Positions 54,071 to 64,000 of a stretch of DNA of 64,000 nucleotides are shown here, one piece after another. Below the pieces are notes generated by a model. It was given only the letters and a program-made list of their open reading frames with translations, was not told where the DNA came from and ran no database searches. Both the position numbers and the translations under genes were made by a program. Position 1 is the stretch's first letter. Each line of letters opens with the position of its first letter. Source of the DNA: Linanthus parryae (Eukaryota; Streptophyta; Magnoliopsida; Ericales; Polemoniaceae); contig JALGPY010000003.1 in the NCBI GenBank assembly GCA_023055425.1, forward strand, positions 53,987,891-54,051,890, written 5' to 3'.

Positions 54071-57000
54071 TCAGGAATCTTGCTCTTGCTTTTGCTTCTT
54101 GGCCTCGCTTTTCAGACCTTTAGCTTCCCGCCGCTCCCTTTTTACTCCCTTTGGTGTGTAAGGAAGAGGAGTCTCTCCAACCTATATACCAAAAATGTTA
54201 AAGGCCAAGTAGCTTTGACTAAAGACTAGAGAGAGCAAAATTCCACTAACCCTTTCAATCATTTTGAGAGTAAAAATATAAAGTACAAAAAATACTGTAA
54301 CTTACTAGCAGTTCCACATCTTTTTCAGAACCGATGTAACTTTGGATTCACAACTCTCATAGCATCTCCTTGATTATAAAGACACCCTTCTCTCTAAGCA
54401 CCATACTCACAGTACTACTGAATACCTTCCATCTCTCTTTCACATTGCTACTCATTCCATCTCATCTAAGTTCATTGCTACTCCGTCCCTTTATATTATA
54501 CAACATTAAAGTTTAACAAGTTTGTGTCCCATTTTACTAGTCAAATCACCTCATTTGTCTGTACATAACACAGTTATTTTTCCTAAGAAAAAGGTAGGAA
54601 TTATCTATGAGGTAGTGTGTGCCTTTCATCAACTAGTAGAACGAAAAAGAGAAAGAAAAGAGGTCCACTTGAAGGAGACAGGTCCTAAAATGATAATCAG
54701 AACTCTGTAATTAAAATTCCCACTGAAAAGCAAAAGTCCTGAAGTTCTTTTTTCTTTGAAACGTTATCATCTGAATTCTAATTTGCATATGATCATAAAT
54801 CCATAGAGTTCACTACACCCTGAAATCCACCTATTTTACACTACCTCCCCATCTATCCCACCAATATCTAAATAGGTTCTAGAAAATTAAATGACCGATA
54901 AGAAAATGGGACATAACAGACAATCCAGTTATCACTTTGATTAAAGGTATCACGTAAGTGTAGTCCACCGACCAGATCAACTAATGGATAATTAGGCAGC
55001 CCAACATCAGATACGCCAAATACGCAAACATGTCAGGTGCATAAGTCTAATCAGACTACTAACCTATTGGTCTGGAATATAAATCTTTCCAGTCTTCCCT
55101 TGTGTAGGATCCTTGCTGACATTTTTCTTATTACCCCACCTCTAGTTTACTGTAAGTGTCACATTCCCCTCCCCTTGTTTAAAACTGTCTTGTTGCCCTC
55201 CCCGGTTTCAATATACATGCAATCAACATTTGTCTTCTTTCTCCGTCCAACTGCATCTGTTAGTTGACCGTTATGTCCCATTTGTTGAGTGATAAAATTG
55301 TCCAACGCATTAAAATAAGAACACCAAGAACAATCCAACCATTGTTTGTGAGCCCAGAATCCAGCTACCAAGAACACCACCAGCTCCTCCACCCACACCA
55401 GACCCGTACCCCGGTGCCGCCACCACCTTCATCTCAACCCACGTCAGCCACCAAACAAACATCCCCACACTCTGTCTGCTCCAAAACCAAAGACCACCCA
55501 ACCACCACACCCATCAACCACCGAACAACTCTCTCACCCTCACCCAGATCCAAACACCAACGATGGAACAACACCCAGCATTCACCCAATCCCGATTCGG
55601 ATTTATGTTGGGAGAGAAAAATCCAGAAAATTGAAAAAGAACTAACTCCAAATCGAACTATACATCCTGAGAGAGAAGTGGGAGAGAGCAAGAATAATTT
55701 TTCCAAATCAAGAAGAGCTCAAATTCAAACTCCAGCAGATTCAGCAGCGTGCACCTCCATTAATTCCGTCCACAAGCTCTCACATACCATCAGCCGTGGC
55801 CAAATCAAGTCAAGGAAGAGAGAACGAGAGAGGAGAGAAATCGATATATAGACAGAAAAATTGAGAGACGGCCGTGAGTGAGATAAAGAGAGAAATGGAT
55901 TTGAACGTGATAGTTAGAAAGAGGAACAGAAAAATTGAGAGACGGCCTCATCTTTTTTTCTTTTTTGAAGAACCCTCATCTTCTTTGTTCCTGTCTACCG
56001 TTTTCATTTTTCTTTTATTCTTTGACCTTTATTTTCTATCGAAGGAATTGGGGCTTAATATTTTAACATACTTTTGTGCAGAGACAATTTCACCCTCATT
56101 GACTGTTAGTTGGTGGACGGTTTTTTTTTTACCAAAAGCTGATTGCATGCATACTGAAACTGGGGAGGGCAACAAGGCAGTTCGAAACAGGGGAGAGGAA
56201 TGTGACACTTGCAGTAAACTGGGGGTGGGTGATAATAAGTAATTAAGCTTTCTTTTTTTTTGAAACGGTATCTTCTGAAACTCTAATTTGCATGTGGTCA
56301 TAAATCCATACAGTTCACCATACTACCTCCCAATCTACCCACCAAATAAGTGCTAGAAACTTAAATTAGGCAGCCCAACATCAGATGTGCCTGGTACACA
56401 AACATGTCAGGTGCAAAAGTCTAATCAGACTACTAACCTGTTGGTCTGGAATATAAATCTTTCCAATCTTTCCTTGTATAGGATCCTTGCTGACATTTTT
56501 CTCCTGCAGAAACAACAAGATCGTATCAACATTTAAAGTATGTAAGAATGTAAATGTGTACACTGGCTGTATGCAAGGAGACTAAGATAGACCTTTTTCT
56601 TAGTCAGCTGTGAAGGTGTCTTCATAGCTTCTTTCCTCAGTCCTTCACCAGGAAGACGATGCCTCCGTACTACCAAATCCATGGATGGACCTACTTCCAC
56701 AAGCTCCATCCTGGGCACTATAGTGCCAGATTTTTTCAGTCTCAGCGCACAGTGAGTAAAATATACTCGATTTGCAGACAGAGCAGTACACACATAAACA
56801 CGGTCTAGACCAGAAAGGTTTAAATTTGATACCACCTGTTTCAGAAAAGAACAGATATTGAATGCAAGGCAGGAACAACAAATTTTATTTAATTGAACTT
56901 AAAAAATTCAGTTGTATGAGACAAGGGATAGCAACTTATATAGACCTGTCCACGGAACAAATCGAGCAGGACTTCCTTCAAGTGTTTTAGCTCCTCCACA

Positions 57001-59877
57001 CTCTCAAAACCTTCTCCCATGAAAGCAAAAAAAGGTTTCGTGCCAATATGAGGAGCAAATTTCTTATCGTAAGAGAATGCTTCCATGCTTTTGTAATGCT
57101 CGACTCCAACCTCTATAAGATCATAGACGTGGTGATCATAAGTTCGGCCCATGACAAGATTATTGGGTCGCTTCTTCGAGTGAGAACCAAACTGCAGTTA
57201 CAATCATAAGTGACATGTGATGTCATTCACCAAAACAAGAAAAAATATTAAGCATCTTCAAAAACCAGATGCCAACGGCAGAAATAAATGGAAGAAAACA
57301 TCAGTATTTGTTTCTAGCTAACTATAGCAGACAAACCAGATTATAAAGGTCAACCTCATGTACTTCATAAATTGAGGATGACAAAGAGGAATTAGGAGCC
57401 TAATAGCAAAGATTTCTTATATGAAAATTGAGAGCATTGTTTTAAAAAACGGTTCCGGTCGACTTATCGGTCGCCATTTCGTGTAACGGAATCGGCTTGT
57501 ATCGTAGAGCTTGTAACGGGAATCAGAATTTGAATGTGTGAATCTTAAAATATTGCAAAATACTTTTAAGCCATTGTTTTGTATATCAAATAAATTTATA
57601 GTAATTTTAATACTTGTCACAGATAATTCATAATGCATAACTATAGAAAGAGAGCTGCTTGGTGGTTGCATTATCCTATTATCATCGCTAACGGAGCATA
57701 TCGTCCGATTTTCACCGATATATCGACCACTACGAATGTGATTCCCATTCACATGCAAAGTATCGGGTGAACCGGACTCAGCCATCTACCAAAAGTTTAC
57801 AAACACCGCATGGATACCTCCATTTCTCCTCCATGATCCATGGAGTATGCTAACTGGACAGAAAACAGAGGATGGTGGTATTTGTTCTCTCCACAAATCT
57901 CCCAAACAAAGCCAAAGGCCACCATAAAAATGGAAGCTGCAGGAGAAGTTTGGTCGGGTAGGCATTGAGTTCTCGGACCCCATCGATGTATAAAATGGAA
58001 GATGCGGAAAAAGCAACGAGAGAGAACAGTTGGGTAGACATAGAGTTAGGCTGCATACATCGACAGAGTTCGAGAACTTTAGCGGGAATTCTTGCTCATC
58101 GGGATCAAGATTCTAAACAAGCCCAATTTGAAGTGAGATGAACTCTGTCAAACGCAGTACGAAAAACAAAATATTCCAAGATTATGTTCATCAAATTCAT
58201 TATGCTATATTCCAAATACTGATTGCTGTTCTTTTTTGAAATTATTATAGCATTTTTTTATAAAACCAACTTAACCATAGCAAAGAATTTTATAAAGCAA
58301 TTGTAAACTAAATCGGTTGATTGCAGACAATCAATGACAGTGAGTTAAATTGTATTCTGGGATGAGAATTAGTTACTTTGGGGTTTAGATTCTCATCGGT
58401 TTGCATATGTAGAGAGACGAAGTAGATGAGAGAGAGAGAGTGCAATCTAGAAAACTGTACACTGAAGTCATTAAAACTCATTTGACTTAAGCTTTGGGTT
58501 AACCAATAGTCTTAATGAGGGGTAAAACTGGTATGGGAAGCAAATGAAATAGTGTAAGATAAGCTCATTTTTTCTTATCTGAAAGATTGCATGCCTCTTC
58601 TGTTCTAATAACTCTGTTGTACTGACAACTACGACGAACTGACTTCCATTAAAACTCATCAGTTTGCATATGTAGAGAGACGAAGTAGATGAGAGAGAGA
58701 GAGAGAGAGAGAGAGTGCAATCTAGAAAACTGTACACTGAAGTCATTAAAACTCATTTGACTTAAGCTTTGGGTTAACCAATAGTCTTAATGAGGGGTAA
58801 AACTGGTATGAGAAGCAAATGAAATAGTGTAAGATAAGCTAATTTTTTCTTATCTGAAAGATTACATGCCTCTTCTGTTCTTGTACTGACAACTACGAGG
58901 AACTGACTTCCATTATCGGCACAAAATTGTCACAAATTTCAAACTAGCAGCAAAGAATGGCAACAAAGCCAACATTCGACTACAGATAAGCAGAATAAAA
59001 AGGATGTGAAAAAGTTCATTCCAATCTGAAATTCTCGAACAAAGAAGGTGATAGTTGTTGAGTATTTAGGGAGTCTCACATAGATGCCTCGTGCTTACTT
59101 CCTATACGGGACAGTAAAAAGCACTACTCTTCACCAACCAGCTAGTCAGTGAACATATACAGCATGGCCCCAAGCGACATTTAGCGAACTCTCGATTCTC
59201 TCCCCCTCCTAATTTTGGCATTGGCAGTTCTCGTCTTTCATTGTCAAGGACGAGACAAGCATAAAGAAATCTTGATTTAGAGATATAAACTATTCAAGTC
59301 GCCACACTGACTCATCAAAGATAAATGCAATTAAGATTCCCTACGTGTATCATTCAGTATATTTGATCATCTTTAATATCTCGAAGTTTTGAGCTAGTGG
59401 TGGAATATGCGGATTTCTTACTGATTTCCTGGTCTAAGATAATGAGTGGGAACTGGAGTCATCATAGAAAGCATAAACTAGACTTTTACTAGTACACAGT
59501 TTCTAAATAACTGAAAGTTCCCACTCCTAAAAATCACTGTGACACATTAATACATTATGTTTGTAGGATTCAATATTTCATGAGAACATAATGCACACGT
59601 GACATTAATTATGGAAACAACTGATAATGACAGTGTAAAGCTGTTAAAAGCCAATACGAGAGACAAAAAGGTGCGAACAAAACACTGACATTAGTAATTG
59701 ATACCAACAAGGAACGTTCGTATAGGCAACTAGTGGTTCAGCATTAGAGAAAACAATTGCAGGCTACTAACATGAAAAGCCGAAGGTTTGCATATGTACA
59801 TTTATTTAAAAGTGTGTGTGAGCGCGGATCCGAGAGAGAGAATGAGCGAGTACGCGCTCGCGCGAGAGAGAGAGGGA

Positions 59878-59921
<44 letters not shown>

Positions 59922-60300
59922 GTTAACTTACGACAAAGAGACTACAATCGGTTTTGAGAGAATAGAACTCCAAAGATGCTTCACCTCCACTCTCAAATGG
60001 CTTGACTTTGTCATTTTTTCGGGAATATTTAACTGAATCATCCCTCTTAAGATGATAGATATCAGTCAATATGGCATTCAGCACATTGCTTGTTTTCGTA
60101 CCATGCAGAATTAAGGTTTTCTTCCCATTTTCGACCTGCCAAAAACAATTTGATCAAAATCCCTGGCGTGAAAATAGAAAACAGATGAAATTAGCAGCTG
60201 CTTCTCCAATACTGAGGACAGAAAAACTTACAAGTTTAGGAGCACGCTTGTGCACTTCACGCCTTGCTCTTCCAGTCTTCGGGGTTTTTATCTGACTCAT
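54071..60300 (-). CDS. RPF2: Ribosome production factor 2 homologue (Brix domain), 6 coding exons
   Basis: RPF2 is a nucleolar 60S assembly factor that, with RRS1, brings the 5S RNP (5S rRNA, RPL5, RPL11) into pre-ribosomes. Coding exons: 60300-60232, 60135-59932, 57191-56946, 56835-56593, 56503-56438 and 54181-54071. All introns are GT-AG and all junctions are in phase 0; the sum is 939 nt, 312 aa, close to the 306 aa of human RPF2. Matching blocks: LEFYSLKTDCSLFVFGSHSK, KRPNNLVMGRTYDHHVYDLI, ELKHLKEVLLDLFRGQ, LRLKKSGTIVPRMELVEVGP, SMDLVVRRHRL, VSKDPIQGKIGKIYIPDQ and GVKRERREAKGLKSEAKK. The basic tail fits rRNA binding. ATG 60298-60300 gives MSQIKTPKTGRARREVHKRA. Intron 3 (2.7 kb) and the last intron (2.3 kb) are swollen by repeats. 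No coding damage seen. Confidence 0.95.
54748..55126 (-). pseudogene. Duplicated RPF2 exon 6 with flanking intron, broken
   Basis: 54748-55126 is a diverged direct copy of 56250-56503. It holds a second exon 6 (55064-55126) encoding KNVSKDPTQGKTGKIYIPDQ followed by TAG where the real exon has CAG before the donor. It also lacks the acceptor CAG because an inverted-repeat element starts at 55127. Relative to the right copy, about 110 bp extra lie in its intron part. It lies in the last RPF2 intron. Confidence 0.85.
55127..56239. mobile_element. 1.1-kb inverted-repeat element in the last RPF2 intron
   Basis: The left end (CTTATTACCCCACC, AGTTTACTGTAAGTGTCACA, TTGTTGCCCTCCCC) and the reverse complement of the right end (CTTATTATCACCCACC, AGTTTACTGCAAGTGTCACA, TTGTTGCCCTCCCC) match over about 110 bp. 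The interior is C-rich (55320-55600), then A/G-rich, and lacks a transposase. A TSD was not found. Its style resembles the element at 50672-52212, but the ends differ. Confidence 0.65.
58396..58920. repeat. 263-bp direct tandem duplication in RPF2 intron
   Basis: The block from TTTGCATATGTAGAGAGACG to GAACTGACTTCCATT occurs twice (phase 58401 and 58664). The GA run inside is longer in the second copy. Confidence 0.85.
59858..59919. repeat. (GA)n microsatellite next to RPF2 splice donor
   Basis: About 30 GA units, with a few GGGA interruptions, end roughly ten bases from the donor at 59931. In the transcript this is a (UC)n tract just after GUAAGUUAACUUCC. Confidence 0.9.
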
Positions 60301-60304
60301 GACT

Positions 60305-61728
60305 CTGCAAAAAACAAATAAAAACAAAGTAGATTAATTCAGAACACAATAAAACCGTTAGCTACTACATGAGAAGATATGGCACCAGCATGCGTTGGCA
60401 AATAGCCTACTATGCACAAAAAATTGACAGCACATACCTCTTTATACTTTATATAAATTACCAGAGTACATTTATAGAGACCCAGAAGCTCTTGAATAAC
60501 AACCAAAACACTACAAAGTTCTTAACAGCGAAGTAAATTTCATACAAAATACAACAAGCTATGGGGCAGGATTATAAACAAATGAATTTGAAAATGAGTA
60601 ATATACTGGCAGGTAACCTAGAAAGCAGATCATACCAGCTCGTGGTAAGGGAAGAAGCATGTGAAACCCCATCTTCAAATTTTGATCCAAGTCAATTTAA
60701 CTTTTCAAATAGCAATTATGAGCTGTGTAGGCATAAATTTCTTGATACCACCTCACAACATTCATTCAGTCAAACCATGTAGACTATTGACGAGTTCCTA
60801 TCCTTACAAAACAAAGGGACCCTTTTGATTTCGAAAGAGAGTAAGAAGAACATAAACGTCAAGTAGTCAGGGGCCCTGTTTGGATAACGTGGGCATTAGT
60901 TTTCTTGAAACTAAAAACCAATGTGATTACATAAGTTCTTTTATTTTAGTTTATTCAGAAAACCAGTTTTTCTCAGTTTGCATGAGCATAAAAAGTTTTT
61001 ACAAAAAAAACTAAAAAAAACGCCCAATCCAAACACCCCCAAAACAGTATCCTTCAGGGTCATAGTTTAGTGGTACTAGTTTGGCTTCAAAGTCGTGGTT
61101 CAGGTTTTATTTGAACTTATTAGCATTCAGATTGTTTTGCCAAAATGAAATGACCACGGCACATCGTCTGAGGTAAATAGTTATCAGAAATCTTTTGCCC
61201 CGAAACATTAGGAAAAGCATCATTATGCATAATGATTAATGAAATGCATCATCTGGAGTAAATACAACAACAATGGGTACTAGTTTTAAGAGAGTGAGAC
61301 AATCAGTAGAGTTTCATGGTTGTCGGAAACACAGTCCAGGTCACAGGATTATACATTCACTTAATCACAATCTGGTAGGAGATCCTGTAGTATCTACAAT
61401 CCTACTGACTAGGCTAACCAACATTTAGGGCCAGTTTGGGGATTTTGGCAGACCAACATTAGGGCCAACCTCCAGCAAGCCTAAGTCATATTTCGTTGAT
61501 TTGCTAAATCACCTAAATTAAACACAATGATTGAATTTACTTAGAATTCTTTCCCAGTCATATATCTAACGTTTTGACGATTTCTAACTCAATTCCACCA
61601 TATGTAACCCGGGGATAAACAGAGGAGAGCAAGAACATCCTAAATCAAAGAGCCAAAATTTGAGCAGCAGCAGCCGCCAAAATGAGGCCCAATGAAACAT
61701 TCATAAGAGAGACAAACGAGAGATGTAC
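60305..61728 (-). other. First RPF2 intron (in 5' UTR)
   Basis: Acceptor TTTTTTGCAG before AGTCATG and donor ACAACAG|GTACAT. No gene inside. A small MITE candidate lies at 60870-61040. Confidence 0.6.
60870..61040. mobile_element. Small MITE candidate (Tourist/hAT-like ends)
   Basis: Ends GGGGCCCTGTTTGGATAACG and, reverse-complemented, GGGGGTGTTTGGATTGGGCG are inverted repeats of a type common in plant MITEs. TSD unclear. Confidence 0.5.
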
Positions 61729-61860
61729 CTGTTGTACTCCGGCGTGTCTAAGGAAGCTCCGGCACCGTCGACTTCAGTGGGTTCTTCGACAAGGAGGCAA
61801 CGGCTGAATGAATCGGCGAACTCCGGAGGCTTGGAGTTTTCTCTCTCTGACTAGGGTTTT
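61729..61860 (-). other. RPF2: RPF2 5' UTR exon (upstream limit approximate)
   Basis: A donor ACAACAG|GTACATCT at 61728/61729 pairs with the acceptor just before the RPF2 ATG. The exon is GC-richer than its surroundings and starts near an AAACCCTAGTCAGAGAGAG stretch typical of plant ribosome-related 5' UTRs; AAACCCTA is a telo-box motif common in promoters of ribosome-biogenesis genes. Confidence 0.6.
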
Positions 61861-61990
61861 GGCTTCGCCGTTTCAGGGTTTATGAGGAGAGCATAAGCGA
61901 TTTTGTACTTTCCAAATTTAAATTTGTGCCCTCCAGGTTAGGTTTTATTATAAATAGTGCATTGAATTTTGATGAAACTATCACTTTGTA

Positions 61991-62675
61991 CCAAAGTTTT
62001 TAAAACCGGACCGGTCATTGAACCGGTGAGGCACTGGGTTGCGGTTCAACCTCCTGGACCGGTGGTTCAACCGGTTGAACCACATATAATAATATCTTTT
62101 ATATAAGTATGTAATAAATTTAATTAAAATAAAGAACGGATACTTAAATGTGACCAACAAATTCATCAAATTACAAAAAAAAATTAAGTTATGAAAACAA
62201 TGATTAAAAAATTAAGATTTGATTAATTGACACAAAACATTGTAATATAAGGTCGTTTTATTTTTCAAAATTACGAGTTTATTTTTTATTTGAAGAATCT
62301 AGAATATGAACTATATTTGCATTTTAATGTCTATACTATTATTGTTAAAAGAGAAAATAAGACTCTCTAATAAAAAAGATAAAGACAAATATGTAACAAG
62401 AAATGTAAAAAAATTAAAAAGAAATGTAAAAAAATTAAAAATGATCTGGAATTTTTTTGATATGTATAGAAAATGAAATAGTCAATGACACAAATGTGTT
62501 GTTGGTCAAGCGGAGATGTAGCTTACTTTCACTCATTTGGGTTGAGTTTGATTCTCTCACTAGGCGCATGATACCGGCCAATTTTCACCCGACCGGTTGG
62601 CTGGTGTACCATGGAACCGGCCGGTTTTTACCAGGTTTGACATGTTTATTCATCGGTCAGGTCTTTCAAACTATG
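61991..62675. mobile_element. 685-bp non-autonomous DNA element upstream of RPF2
   Basis: Ends CCAAAGTTTTTAAAACCGGA and, inverted, CATAGTTTGAAAGACCTGAC are imperfect TIRs, flanked by a 7-bp TSD CTTTGTA (61984-61990 and 62676-62682). GAACCGGT and ACCGGTT motifs repeat near both ends. No coding capacity. Confidence 0.65.
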
Positions 62676-62769
62676 CTTTGTATCGACCTTTATGCTTATT
62701 ATTGTAATGAATTTTGATGACTCATTATTGTAATGAATTTTGATGACTTATTATTGTTAGTCAGTTTCT

Positions 62770-64000
62770 TTCAGGTTGGTGGTGAATGGTAAGGCTGGAG
62801 ATTTCATTAATTCAATAGAGGAATCAAGGAAGGTGATCTTCTCTCACCGATGTCTTTTGTCTTATATGCTGAAGGTATTTCATCTCTCTTCCAACACTTT
62901 GAAAATGCAGGGTGGATAAAAGGAGTTAAAGTTGCAAGGAAGTGCCCTTTAGTGGGTCGCCTGCCTTTTGCAGATGACTCCATATTATTTTTTAATGCAA
63001 CCATGACATATTATAGTGCTGTGAATGTACTGTTAAGGCTTTATGTAAAAAGCCTCATGCCAGGCAGTTTATAGGGAGAAATCACAGTTGCATTCAGTCC
63101 CAACACAAGTGGTCTTCTTAAGAATTACATCCAGTTCTATCCGGGGATTAGTTAAAACTTTCAAGACATCAAATACTTGTTCTTCCCTCTTTGGTAGGGG
63201 AATCTAAGACTCAAGTTTTGAAGTTTGTGAAGGATAATGTAAAGAGCAGGATCTATTCTTGGAAGGCAATGTTTCTTAATCCAGCTGGCAAAGAAGTACT
63301 GATCAAATCAACTCTTGCAGCACTTCCAACATATGCCAAACTTCTTGTTCCCTAAACAATCATGTGTGGAAATCACCAAGTTAATGCATGCATTTTGGTG
63401 GGATGATAACAAAATGATAAGAAACAAGTGCATTGGATAAACCGGAACTATCTTTGTAAAGACAAAACGGAGGGAGGGTTAGGTTTCAAAAATCGTCGGC
63501 GCTATAATCTTGCCTTGCTTGCCAAGCAAGCATTTAGGATGTTAATGGCTCTCCTTCCCTTTTTAAGTCTTTCTTTAAAGGGGAATATTTCAGTGACACA
63601 TCATTTTGGCAAGTGAAGCCAATGATTGACAGCTCTTGATAATGGCCAGAAAGTTAGGATCTTGGAAGATTATTGGATGCCAAGAGAAGATATGCTCAAA
63701 ATCTCTACTAAGAGACTTGCTAATTGCAATTTAGAATGGGTTGGGAATTGATTGATCATAAAAATAGAAGGTAGAGAAGTGATATTGTGGACAGCTTGTT
63801 TGATGCTGATGATGCTAAAGCCATTCTGTCCATCCCAGTTGCCGGTATTCATTGTGAAGATAAGAGGACCTGGACTCGTGATGGGGTGTGTAGTGTTAAG
63901 TCTGCATACAAGGTGGCTGAAAATGCAAATTCTGGAAGTGGAGGGCCCTCTACAAGCAAATTATCTCTTTGGAGGAAGTCGTGGAAAGTTCAGATACAAC
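62770..64000 (+). pseudogene. L1-type LINE fragment: RT and zf-RVT region, runs off the window
   Basis: RGIKEGDLLSPMSFVLYAEG is the RT box with RQGDPLSP altered. LPFADDSILFF keeps the catalytic FADD (about 62960-62980). YSWKAMFLNPAGKEVLIKST and LPTYAKLLVP follow in another frame after about 63180. KTEGGLGFKNRRRYNLALLA KQ (63460-63530) belongs to the zinc-binding reverse-transcriptase tail. Stops and shifts are frequent. The 5' part of RT, endonuclease and ORF1 are absent on the left. Confidence 0.88.

Larger units (their letters stand above)
57192..59931 (-). other. RPF2 intron between coding exons 2 and 3, repeat-rich
   Basis: No gene seen. 57430-57790 resembles a dispersed repeat (TTTTAAAAAACGGTTCCGG start) without clear ends. 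57800-58080 is unplaced unique sequence. 58396-58920 is a tandem duplication, and a GA microsatellite lies at the donor end. Confidence 0.6.

Noticed and set aside
55264..55851. 195-codon plus ORF in the RPF2 intron
   Set aside because: Low-complexity Pro/Thr/Ser-rich translation of the interior of an inverted-repeat element; no start context, homologue or splice support.
59757..59957. Arg/Glu-rich ORF near 59.8 kb
   Set aside because: It is the translation of the GA microsatellite beside an RPF2 splice donor.

Overview
This window is nuclear DNA of a flowering plant. It is AT-rich, carries spliced genes with plant-type introns, holds U1 snRNA-like genes with plant snRNA promoter elements, and is dominated by nested LTR retrotransposons of plant lineages (Tat, Athila-type, SIRE, Angela and a short-LTR Copia). 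Species cannot be fixed by eye. Boundaries, target-site duplications (TSDs) and identities were read by hand.

Layout. (1) 1-1705 is one unit of a local tandem duplication containing a U1 snRNA-like gene at 1048-1198. The array continues at 21161-24650, with a second U1 copy at 23388-23537 and a hAT-type MITE at 23608-24190. (2) The array is split by a minus-strand Copia element, 1711-21160 (116-bp LTRs, TSD GCTCT). (3) Inside that Copia sits a 14.8-kb plus-strand Tat-lineage Gypsy element, 5589-20428 (628-bp LTRs, TSD GTAAC). Its gag, protease, RT, two RNase H domains and integrase are broken by stops and frameshifts. Downstream of pol it has hairpin-forming tandem repeats and an antisense, five-exon gene with a plant-mobile-domain-like N-terminus (14748-19057, minus). 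(4) 24705-35770 is a degenerate minus-strand SIRE-lineage Copia, split by an 8.3-kb plus-strand element, 25307-33611 (1641-bp LTRs, TSD ATACA). That element has an Athila-type primer site but no gag-pol, only one unidentified ORF. (5) 35771-39325 is a plus-strand SIRE fragment. (6) 39326-47829 is a complete minus-strand Angela/BARE-type Copia with an uninterrupted gag-pol (TSD AAAGG). (7) 47830-50530 is a decayed minus-strand LINE, followed by two inverted-repeat elements (50672-52212 and 52442-53426).

(8) The clear host gene is RPF2 (ribosome production factor 2, Brix family) on the minus strand, 54071-60300, with a 5' UTR exon near 61729-61860. Six coding exons join in phase to a 312-residue protein. 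Intron sequence around exon 6 holds a partial tandem copy of that exon with a stop codon, separated from the real exon by an inverted-repeat element. (9) Upstream of RPF2 are a 685-bp MITE-like element (61991-62675) and a plus-strand LINE fragment running off the right edge.

Relative order from nesting and LTR divergence: SIRE, LINE and the short-LTR Copia are older. Angela is younger (about 16 differences in 1431 bp of LTR). The Tat element (about 2 in 628) and the Athila-type element (about 2 in 1641) are the most recent arrivals.
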